A stretch of DNA of 64,000 bases from VRUE01 sp045805805 (lineage in GTDB: Bacteria; Actinomycetota; Thermoleophilia; Solirubrobacterales; 70-9): contig JBJMKO010000144.1 of NCBI GenBank assembly GCA_045805805.1, forward strand, positions 18,042-82,041, written 5' to 3'. This document shows positions 49,631 through 56,978 of the stretch, in pieces. The position numbers were made by a program, and so were the translations under genes. The notes below the pieces were generated by a model. It did no database searches. It saw only the letters and a list, made by a program, of their open reading frames with translations, and was not told the origin of the DNA. The stretch's first letter is position 1, and every line of letters begins with the position of its first letter.

Positions 49631-50116
49631 ATGGGTCGTGGGAGAGGCAGACTGGCCGCGGGTTGCGCCCTTGCCGCGCTGGCGCTGGGAGCAATCGGCT
49701 GCGGCGCCGAAGAGAGCGCCAACGAATCCCGACCGCAGCCGCCGACCAGGGTCAGCGTCACGATCACCCCGCGGGCGATCACCGTGCAGCCGCCGCGGAT
49801 CGCGATCGGCCCCGAACCGACCCAGCAGATCCCCCAGAACCAGCACGCCGGCCAGCCGCCGATCCGCTCGAACGCCCCGGTGGTCGCCGTCTTCGTCACC
49901 GCCAACCTGACCGACTTCGACTCGAAGCTGGAAGTGCGCGGGCCCAAGGACGCGATCTCGGGCCCGCTGGTCGCCAACGGCAACGCATCGCTGCAGACGG
50001 AGCTGCCGACCGGCGTCTACCGGATCAGCGCCGCCGACATCCCGAGCGCCAAGCCGGTGCGCTTCGTGGTCGGCGGGTACCGCACTTCGTCGCAGAACGA
50101 CGTGCTGCTGCCGTAA
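49631..50116 (+). CDS. Lipoprotein of unknown function
   Basis: 161 aa with lipobox LGAIGC near residue 24. A proline-rich stretch (VSVTITPRAITVQPPRIAIG) follows, then an Ig-like beta region (VVAVFVTANLTDFDSKLEVR, YRISAADIPSAKPVRFVVGG). Eleven bp after ygfZ on the same strand. No enzymatic motif; probably a surface protein. Confidence 0.65.
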   Translation: MGRGRGRLAAGCALAALALGAIGCGAEESANESRPQPPTRVSVTITPRAITVQPPRIAIGPEPTQQIPQNQHAGQPPIRSNAPVVAVFVTANLTDFDSKLEVRGPKDAISGPLVANGNASLQTELPTGVYRISAADIPSAKPVRFVVGGYRTSSQNDVLLP

Positions 50117-50171
50117 TTAGCGAGGTTCTCGGCGCCCCGGTCCGTCTGCCGGTCTCGTCACCATCGCTCAG

Positions 50172-51344
50172 GTGACAATCGTGCTCGCCATAGCCGTTCT
50201 CGCCCTCGCCGCGGCGCTCGTCTACGTCGTCGCCTCGAGGCCCGCACGGCAGGCTGCCCCGATCGACCCCGGGCCGGCGATCCAGGAAGCCACCTCGCAG
50301 GCAATCGCCGACCTGCAACGGATGAACGAGGAGTCGCGCAAGGTCGACGCGCAGGCCGCCGAGGCGACCCTCGACAAGCGCCAGGCGGAGATCAAGGCGC
50401 TTACCGAACGCATTGCCAAGGGCCAGGAAAAGATCGAAGCGGAGGTGCGCAAGCGTGGCGAAGGCGATCTGCAGACGCGCGCCCTGCTCGAGCAGATGGG
50501 CCAGACGGTCGGCAATCTCAACGCCGAGACAGCCGGCCTGAAGAAGGCCCTGCGCCAACCCCAGACCCGTGGCCAGTGGGGCGAGCTGCAACTGCGCCGC
50601 TGCATCGAGATCGCCGGCATGACCGAGCACGTCGACTTCGAGCTGCAGGAGACGATCCAGACCGAAGACGGCCGCCTGCGGCCCGACGCTCGCTTCCTGT
50701 TGCCCGAAGGGCGCAGCTTCGTCGCCGACTCCAAGGTTCCGCTCGACGCCTTCCTGGATGCCCAGGAGGCGGAGGTCGAGGCCGAGCGGCGGGTCCATCT
50801 GGAGCGCCACGCGCGGCAGGCGCGCGAGCACGTCCGTGCGCTCAGCTCGAAGGACTACCAGGGGCAGTTCAAGGCCGGCGAGACCCCGGACCTGGTGATC
50901 TGCTTCATCCCCAACGAGCCGGCGCTGCACGCCGCCTTCACCGCCGACCCCGAGCTCTTCGACTACGCGCTCAAGCTCAACGTCCTGCTTGTCAGCCCGA
51001 CCTCGCTGATCGGCCTGCTGCGAACGATGGAGCTCGGCTGGCGCCAGGAGCGGATGGTTGCCGAGGCGGCCGAGATCGCCGACGCGGCGGGGACGATGCA
51101 CGCTCGCTTTGCCAAGTTCCTCAACGATTTCGACAAAGTCGGCAGAGGCCTGACCTCGGCAGCCAACGCCTACGACTCCGCGGTCGGCTCGATGGAGCGG
51201 CGCCTGCTGCCGCAGCTGCGCAAGGTCGAGTCGCTTGGCGTCACCCCGAGCAAAGCGATCGAGCCGCCGGAACCAGTCGAGATCACGGTTCGCGAGATCA
51301 CTGCGCCGGAGCTGCGCGAGGCCGAGACCCCCGTGCTTGACTAG
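50172..51344 (+). CDS. rmuC: RmuC-family DNA recombination protein
   Basis: 390 aa: N-terminal membrane anchor (residues 1-20), coiled-coil (about 35-125), then the RmuC nuclease-like domain containing RGQWGELQLRRCIEIAGM near residue 135, LPEGRSFVADSKVPLDAFLD (acidic core DxK) and LLVSPTSLIGLLRTMELGW. In other bacteria RmuC limits inversion of short repeats, notable in a window rich in inverted repeats. GTG start. Confidence 0.9.
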   Translation: MTIVLAIAVLALAAALVYVVASRPARQAAPIDPGPAIQEATSQAIADLQRMNEESRKVDAQAAEATLDKRQAEIKALTERIAKGQEKIEAEVRKRGEGDLQTRALLEQMGQTVGNLNAETAGLKKALRQPQTRGQWGELQLRRCIEIAGMTEHVDFELQETIQTEDGRLRPDARFLLPEGRSFVADSKVPLDAFLDAQEAEVEAERRVHLERHARQAREHVRALSSKDYQGQFKAGETPDLVICFIPNEPALHAAFTADPELFDYALKLNVLLVSPTSLIGLLRTMELGWRQERMVAEAAEIADAAGTMHARFAKFLNDFDKVGRGLTSAANAYDSAVGSMERRLLPQLRKVESLGVTPSKAIEPPEPVEITVREITAPELREAETPVLD

Positions 51345-51383
51345 GATTCGCCGCCCGTTCCCGAAGACCCGCGGAGGACCAAG

Positions 51384-52646
51384 TTGGCCGTTGACACGAG
51401 TACAGTCGCGAAGTTGGACGTCGAACCCGGCACCCTGCCCGAGACGATGGCAGCCTGGGTCATCCGCCAGGAGCGGGAGGGCGAGCCCAACGACGCTTTC
51501 CAGCTAGAGCAGATCGAGGTTCCCGAGCCAGGGGCCTTCGAGGTGATTGTCCGCGTAATGGCGGCCGGAGTCAACTTCAACAACGTCTGGGCGGCGCTGG
51601 GCAAGCCGGTCTCGGTCTTCGGCTACGGCGACCACCCCGAGTACGGCCACCACATCGGCGGCTCCGATGCCTCGGGGATCGTCTGGATGGTCGGCGAGGG
51701 TGTGACCCGCTGGAAGCCCGGCGACGAGGTCGTCGTCCACTGCAACCAGGCCTCCTATGAGGACGTCGAGGTGCACGGGCTCGACCCGCTGGCGGCCCCG
51801 AGTCAGAAGATCTGGGGCTACGAGACGACCTGGGGATCCTTCGCCCAGTTCACGAAGGTGCAGGCGCAGCAACTCCTCCCCCGCCCCCAGAACCTCTCCT
51901 GGGCCGACTCATCCGCCTACGGCCTCACCTACTTCACCGCCTACCGGATGCTGATCGACCAGTGCAGGCTGCAGCCCGGCCACAATGTCCTGATCTGGGG
52001 CGCCGCCGGCGGCCTCGGCGTCTTCGCCGTACAGCTCTGCAAGGCGGCCGGCGCCAACGCGGTCGGCGTCGTCTCCTCCGACGAGAAGGGCGAGCTGGTC
52101 AAGCAGCTGGGCGCGGTCGACTACATCAATCGCCGGGAGTTCGGCGAGATGATGCGGACGCCGGAGAACCTCGCCGACAAGGCCGCCGACAAGGAGCGCT
52201 TCAAGGCCTCGCGCGGCTTCGCCAAGCGGGTCAAGGAGATCCTCGGCGACGCGCCCGACATCGTCTTCGAGCACGTCGGCCAGGCGACCTTCCCGACCTC
52301 GGTCTTCGTCGTCAAGCCATTCGGCAAAGTCGTCATCTGCGGCGCCACCTCGGGCTTCCAGCTCGACTTCGACGTGCGCTACCTGTGGATGCGCCAGAAG
52401 CAGATCATCGGCTCGCACTTCGCCAACGCGTATGAGTGCATGAAGGCCAACCAGCTGATGGCCGAGGGCAAGGTTCGGCCGGTGATCTGGCAGACGATGG
52501 GCTTCGACGGGGTTGCCGAGGCGCACCAGCTCCTCCACGAAAACAAGCACCTCGGCAAGATCTCGATCCTGGTCGGGGCCGAGTCCGAGGACAAGGGCCG
52601 CAACGTTGACGGCCCGGGCGCGATCCGGGCGGAGGTGGGAGCCTGA
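51384..52646 (+). CDS. ccr: Crotonyl-CoA carboxylase/reductase
   Basis: 420-aa MDR-family enzyme that reductively carboxylates crotonyl-CoA to ethylmalonyl-CoA with NADPH and CO2. VNFNNVWAALGKPVSVFGYG, DHPEYGHHIGGSDASGIVW, WGYETTWGSFAQFTKVQAQQ and ECMKANQLMAEGKVRP are hallmark segments that separate Ccr from other reductases. TTG start at 51384. With the mutase (56979) and MaoC dehydratase (61050) it outlines the ethylmalonyl-CoA pathway. Confidence 0.94.
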   Translation: MAVDTSTVAKLDVEPGTLPETMAAWVIRQEREGEPNDAFQLEQIEVPEPGAFEVIVRVMAAGVNFNNVWAALGKPVSVFGYGDHPEYGHHIGGSDASGIVWMVGEGVTRWKPGDEVVVHCNQASYEDVEVHGLDPLAAPSQKIWGYETTWGSFAQFTKVQAQQLLPRPQNLSWADSSAYGLTYFTAYRMLIDQCRLQPGHNVLIWGAAGGLGVFAVQLCKAAGANAVGVVSSDEKGELVKQLGAVDYINRREFGEMMRTPENLADKAADKERFKASRGFAKRVKEILGDAPDIVFEHVGQATFPTSVFVVKPFGKVVICGATSGFQLDFDVRYLWMRQKQIIGSHFANAYECMKANQLMAEGKVRPVIWQTMGFDGVAEAHQLLHENKHLGKISILVGAESEDKGRNVDGPGAIRAEVGA

Positions 52647-52939
52647 TGAGCGAGGTATGCGTACTTGACTGGCACATCGCCCCCTTCCGGGCGGACCGCT
52701 GGCTCGATCTCTGGGAGCCGGCGGCGGAGCGGATGCCCGCCTTCGGCGCCAAGAGCTGGTCGCTGACCCGCGCGGTCGACGATCCGCTGTCGTTTCGCCA
52801 GTCCTCGGTCTGGGAGAGCCGCTCGGACTTCGAGCGCTACTGGTTCTCGGAGGAGATCGAGACCGCCCGCACGGCGATCATCGACCTCTACGACCTGCCG
52901 CTGCTGCCGGCCTGGCACACCCTGCTCGCCGCCGAGTAG
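52646..52939 (+). CDS. Small protein coupled to ccr
   Basis: 97-aa ferredoxin-like/antibiotic-biosynthesis-monooxygenase-like protein (SLTRAVDDPLSFRQSSVWES, then DFERYWFSEEIETARTAI). Start overlaps the ccr stop by one base (TGATG), so it is translationally coupled. No catalytic residue recognised; a regulatory or accessory role for Ccr is a guess. Confidence 0.6.
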   Translation: MSEVCVLDWHIAPFRADRWLDLWEPAAERMPAFGAKSWSLTRAVDDPLSFRQSSVWESRSDFERYWFSEEIETARTAIIDLYDLPLLPAWHTLLAAE

Positions 52940-52969
52940 GCCCGGCGCCAGCCGCACGGCACTCGTCGC

Positions 52970-54847
52970 TCAGATAGGGCTGGCCGCGCCTTCGCGCAGC
53001 TCGAAGCGGCGGTTCTCGGACCACTGGCTAAAGAACGAGTCCGCGTCGTGGGCGGTGAGCGGCCGGGCGAACAGGAACCCCTGGCCGTTGTCGCAGTCCT
53101 TGGCCTTGATCAGCGAGAGATCCTCCGGTCGCTCTATCCCCTCGGCGGTCGTTTCGATCGAGAGCGCTTTGCCGAGCTGGACCAGGGTGTTGAGGACGAT
53201 CTCGCTCTCGTTGTCCTCGGCCAGCTGGGAGATGAACGAGCGATCGATCTTGAGCACGTCGACCGGGAACTGCTGCAGGTGCGCGAACGACGAGTAGCCG
53301 GTACCGAAGTCGTCGACCGCTATGCGGAGGCCGAGCAGCTTCAGCGCGGCGAGCCTCTCGACGGTTTCCTCGGCGTTTTGCATCAGCGTCGTCTCGGTTA
53401 TCTCCAGGGTCAGCGAGCCGGCGTTGAAGCCGCTCGACTCGAGAGCCTCGCCGACGTGGTCGAGGAAGTCATCCGTGTCCAGCTGCAGCGCCGAGACGTT
53501 GACGGCCAGGCCGAGCCGGTGCCCGGCCTCCTGCCAGCGAGCGGCCTGGGAGCACGCTTCGCGAAGGACCCAGGCGCCCACGTCGACGATTGCCCCGGAG
53601 TCCTCGAGCAGCGAGATGAACCCGTCGGGCTCGACCACTCCACGGCCGGGACGCCGCCACCGGATCAGCGCCTCGACTCCGGTCGGCACCATGCGATCGA
53701 GATCGAAGGTCGGCTGGTAGACGAGGAAGAACTCCTCGTTCTCGAGCGCGTTCTGCAGGTCCATTTCAAGCTCCATCCGGGACTGGACTTCGTCCTGCAT
53801 CCCTGACTCGAAGACGAGATAGCGACTCTTGCCGCCCCACTTCGCCCTGTACATGGCTATGTCCGCGTCGCGCAGGAGATCCTCGGCGGAGGCCCGCCTG
53901 CCGGTCGCGATGCCGACGCTCGCCCTGACGAACACGGAGGCGTCTTCGGCGGTGCTGAGCTTGAACGGCTCCTTGAAGGCTTCGAGCAGGCGCTCGGCGA
54001 TCAGCTCGGGCCCGGCGGCCAGCGAGAGCCCGTCGGCGATCACCACGAACTCGTCACCGCCGAGGCGGCCCAGCGCGTCGGTCTCGCGCACGACGCCTTC
54101 GAGGCGCGCGGCGACGGCGCAAAGCAGCTCGTCCCCGGCTGTGTGCCCCAGCGAGTCGTTGATTGCCTTGAAGTTGTCGAGGTCCAGGAAGAGGGCCGCG
54201 ACGGGTTCCTGCTGGATGCGGGCGCGGGTCAGTGTCTGCTCGATGCGATCGAGGATCAGCGAGCGGTTCGGCAGCCCGGTGAGCGCGTCGTGGGTCGCCA
54301 AGAAGATCAGCTCCTTCTCCCGGTTGGCAAGTTCCTCGTGCGAGCGCTGACGCTCGTCCTCGAAGGACTCGCACATTCGCACCAGGGTGACGTCGAGGCT
54401 CCGCTGCAGCATCCGCAGCGCCTGCGCCAGCGTCTCGTCCCCGATCTCCAGCTCGCCTGCACGGCGACGCAGCACCAGCGCCGCCGAGTCTCGCCAGCAC
54501 AGGCAGCGCTTCGTCACCTCGTTCAGGGGCGCTGCCCGCTGCGAGGCGAGACGGCCGAAGATCCGCCAGGACTCCAGGCCGACCTCGCGCGCGACCTCCT
54601 CTCCCTCACCCCCCATCCACCGGGCGACGGCGACGGTCGATACGTCACCCACCCGCTCGAAGCTCTCTTCGACGACCGTGTCGAGCTCGATCCCGGAGGT
54701 CGCGGAGAGCTTCATCATCTCCTCGACCACCTCGCCGGTGCTCGCATTCAGCGCCTCGCCGAGCCGACAAAGCGCACTCGCCACCGACTCTCCTGCGTCG
54801 AGGCCATTCATCCCATTCATCCCTGACGTGACTTCCCCGGACGCCAT
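52970..54847 (-). CDS. GGDEF-EAL protein (cyclic di-GMP turnover)
   Basis: 625 aa. The N-terminal 175 residues are a helical, unassigned sensory region. GGDEF domain (about 180-345) has intact LGRLGGDEFVVIADG, so diguanylate cyclase activity is possible; EAL domain (about 360-610) has GVEALIRWRRPG and DDFGTGYSSFAHL, so phosphodiesterase activity is possible. Both active sites look intact. No membrane segment, so cytosolic. Stand-alone gene. Confidence 0.93.
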   Translation of the reverse strand: MASGEVTSGMNGMNGLDAGESVASALCRLGEALNASTGEVVEEMMKLSATSGIELDTVVEESFERVGDVSTVAVARWMGGEGEEVAREVGLESWRIFGRLASQRAAPLNEVTKRCLCWRDSAALVLRRRAGELEIGDETLAQALRMLQRSLDVTLVRMCESFEDERQRSHEELANREKELIFLATHDALTGLPNRSLILDRIEQTLTRARIQQEPVAALFLDLDNFKAINDSLGHTAGDELLCAVAARLEGVVRETDALGRLGGDEFVVIADGLSLAAGPELIAERLLEAFKEPFKLSTAEDASVFVRASVGIATGRRASAEDLLRDADIAMYRAKWGGKSRYLVFESGMQDEVQSRMELEMDLQNALENEEFFLVYQPTFDLDRMVPTGVEALIRWRRPGRGVVEPDGFISLLEDSGAIVDVGAWVLREACSQAARWQEAGHRLGLAVNVSALQLDTDDFLDHVGEALESSGFNAGSLTLEITETTLMQNAEETVERLAALKLLGLRIAVDDFGTGYSSFAHLQQFPVDVLKIDRSFISQLAEDNESEIVLNTLVQLGKALSIETTAEGIERPEDLSLIKAKDCDNGQGFLFARPLTAHDADSFFSQWSENRRFELREGAASPI

Positions 54848-54934
54848 CCTGCCACCTATCGGCGGGAATGCGCAAATTCTTTATTCCCACATCGCGACTT
54901 TAGGTCCAACAAACGTCCAAAGGGCTCGGCGGCC

Positions 54935-55225
54935 TCAGGCTCGCTCGAGTGGGGCCATCGTCAGGCCGGCCGAGTCGAGCTGCTGCCAGTAGTGCTCGGC
55001 GGTCTCGCGCGGACCGGTCCAGACGATGGCCTGGCCGGTGTTGTGGATGGAGTCGGCCAGCTGGTGGCCCTGATCGAGGCCGACGCCGGGCAGAACACGC
55101 GCGAGCGTCTCTGCCACATGGTCGAAGGTGTTGTGGTTGTCGTTGCGGACGATCACCCGCCAGTCCCCACCCAGCTCCGAGCCCGGCCCGCTCACGCGTG
55201 GCCTCTCCACCGTCGTAGTCGACAC
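54935..55225 (-). CDS. clpS: ClpS-like adaptor
   Basis: 96 aa from a GTG near 55225 (an ATG at 55276 would add 17 residues). DWRVIVRNDNHNTFDHVAET matches the ClpS core, with NDNHNTFDHV at the place of the usual NDxxTPMxxV substrate-binding loop; later QGHQLADSIHNTGQAIVW holds the conserved His. Adaptor delivering N-degron proteins to ClpAP/ClpCP. Confidence 0.82.
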   Translation of the reverse strand: MSTTTVERPRVSGPGSELGGDWRVIVRNDNHNTFDHVAETLARVLPGVGLDQGHQLADSIHNTGQAIVWTGPRETAEHYWQQLDSAGLTMAPLERA

Positions 55226-55333
55226 CCCTGCATTATGCGGAAATTCAGCGGACTGGGCGGATGCCGCCGCGGGCATTTCGGAGATCGGGCTTAAAGTCTA
55301 CTTAACTACTCAAGTTATCTATGGCTTAGACTT

Positions 55334-55639
55334 TTGCGATCATTGCAAAACCATTCGGGAGGCTCGAACCCAGTGCAACGGCGCCCAGTTTCGATCGACC
55401 AGCAGCTCGCCAAAGCCCTGTCCAGCGAGCTGCGAGCACAGGCCCTAACCCTGATCTCGGAAGGTATCGCCAGCCCCAAATTGATCGCCGCCAAGCTCGA
55501 CCTCGACCTTCGCAACGTGGCCTACCACGTGCGCGTGCTGAAACGGCTCGGCTGCGTCGAGCTGGTCGAAACCGAGAAGCGCCGCGGCGCGGTTGAACAC
55601 ATCTACCGGGTGACAGAGCGGGGGCTGGGGAGGAAGTAA
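55334..55639 (+). CDS. ArsR-like winged-helix regulator
   Basis: 101 aa: winged HTH with AKALSSELRAQALTLISEGI, ASPKLIAAKLDLDLRNVAYH, VRVLKRLGCVELVETEKRRG. No metal-binding Cys is present, so a metal-sensing role is unlikely. Start uncertain: TTG at 55334 or GTG at 55373. Lies divergent from clpS. Confidence 0.75.
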   Translation: MRSLQNHSGGSNPVQRRPVSIDQQLAKALSSELRAQALTLISEGIASPKLIAAKLDLDLRNVAYHVRVLKRLGCVELVETEKRRGAVEHIYRVTERGLGRK

Positions 55640-55678
55640 CGCGGCGGGGTGGCTTGTTTTGCTGCGTGGTTGGGTAGC

Positions 55679-55824
55679 CCTGGCGGGTGTGCCTCTGCGT
55701 GAATTGACGTCGCCCGCGCCTATGGCGCGCAGCGACGAGATGAGGTGCGCGGGCTACGCCCGCGCAGGCATCAGATTGCATTTCCGCCGCTTCGCGACAT
55801 TCCCGCAGAGGCGCACCCGCCAGG
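55679..55824. repeat. Palindromic element (GAATGTCG/GTCAATTC core), copy 1
   Basis: 21-bp arms (55679-55699 and 55804-55824, one mismatch). Read on the minus strand its core contains GGCGGAAATGCAATC near one end and GTCAATTC at the other, shared with 56017-56162 in the opposite orientation. Confidence 0.8.
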
Positions 55825-55840
55825 CCTCCCGAAGCGGGGA

Positions 55841-56010
55841 CAAGCTTCGAAGCTGTCTCTTCGAAGCTCCTTATTCGCTTGAAGCTTTCGAGCTTCGAAA
55901 GCTTGACCTGCTTTTCGAACTTCTCCATCCGAAGCGGCTTCTCGGCTTGAAGCTCTTCAAGCTTCCAAAGCTGGATCCCGGTTTCGGAAAGCTTCCGTAT
56001 ATCGGGGGCG
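55841..56010. repeat. Block of clustered AAGCTT/TTCGAA palindromes
   Basis: Between two inverted palindromic elements lie about 170 bases dense in AAGCTT, TTCGAA and GAAGCT motifs, many able to pair with each other (for example GAAGCTTTCG with CGAAAGCTTG). No coding sequence. Together 55640-56188 is a gene-free, highly structured region between convergent genes. Confidence 0.65.
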
Positions 56011-56016
56011 TGTCGA

Positions 56017-56162
56017 GGGAGCCTGGCCGCCCTCCAGGCGAATGTCGCCGAAGGCGGCGGAAATGCAATCCGGTTATTGCGCGGCCGCAGGCCGCGCTCC
56101 AGGTTCACCCCATGCGCGAAGCGCATGGGGTGTCAATTCGACTGGAGGGCGGCCAGGCTCCC
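56017..56162. repeat. Palindromic element (GAATGTCG/GTCAATTC core), copy 2
   Basis: 27-bp arms (56017-56043 and 56136-56162, one mismatch). The core starts GAATGTCG and GGCGGAAATGCAATC, and ends GTCAATTC, as in the inverted copy at 55679. It contains two inner hairpins (GCGGCCGCAGGCCGC region and CACCCCATGCGCGAAGCGCA onward). Confidence 0.85.
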
Positions 56163-56188
56163 CTACCCCAGCGCAAGAAATCGGCGAC

Positions 56189-56884
56189 CTAGAAAGGACT
56201 CGGAACGCGCACGACCACGTCGTCGAAGCTGGCCTGCGCGCCCTTGGCCGGCTTGGCCGAGCCGACCGAGAAGCCCGATGCGCGGCCGCTCAACTCTCCC
56301 GCACCTTCGTCGGTTACGTCGGAGACGAGCTTGCCGCCGACGTAGGCGAGGATGTGACAGTTGCCCTTTTCGTCGCCCTCGGTCACGTTGAAGGCACGGA
56401 GGCGGAGTTTGTTGGCCTTGTCGATCCCTTCGATGCCGGCGACCTCCTTCTCGATATCCAGGTAGACGATGCTGCCGTCGCCGAGGAGCTTGCGGACCTG
56501 GGCCTTGCGCTGCTTCGGGTAGACGGCGAGCTGGTAGCGGGCGCCACCGCCGGAACGCAGATCGAGCGCCAGGTAGGCGGAGCTCTGCAACGCTTTCGGC
56601 GTCTTACCGAGGAGGCGCTCGGTGGCGGCGATCTCCAGGTCGCGGCCGAACACCGGCGTGCGATAGGAGCACTCCTTTGTCTGTTTGCCGACGACGACCA
56701 GCAGGGCGTGGCCGGAGCCGCTGCGGCCGCAGCGCGCCCCGGAGAGCTTGGCGACCTGGGCCAACTGGCCCTTGCCTTCCATGCCGTTGCGGTAAATGCC
56801 GACCAGCGATGCCCCCGCGGTGGAGGCGAAAGCCAGCGTTGCGGCAAGCAGAGCGCCGATCGCGGCTGTGCGTAGCGGTCTCAC
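56189..56884 (-). CDS. Secreted protein of unknown function
   Basis: 231 aa with a signal peptide (LLAATLAFASTAGAS). Mature part is a beta-rich domain with Lys/Arg-rich C-terminal half (KPAKGAQASFDDVVVRVPSP). Three Cys residues (near 52, 72 and 177) could form disulfides. No family recognised. Convergent with the ArsR-like gene across the palindrome block. Confidence 0.6.
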   Translation of the reverse strand: MRPLRTAAIGALLAATLAFASTAGASLVGIYRNGMEGKGQLAQVAKLSGARCGRSGSGHALLVVVGKQTKECSYRTPVFGRDLEIAATERLLGKTPKALQSSAYLALDLRSGGGARYQLAVYPKQRKAQVRKLLGDGSIVYLDIEKEVAGIEGIDKANKLRLRAFNVTEGDEKGNCHILAYVGGKLVSDVTDEGAGELSGRASGFSVGSAKPAKGAQASFDDVVVRVPSPF

Positions 56885-56978
56885 GATCCTGGCAGCCTAA
56901 ACACAGGCAAGGGGGAAAGATGCGGCCCCAGAGCCGGTGAACGGCGGATTTCGAGCCCTGGCAAATATCATTGGCTGC

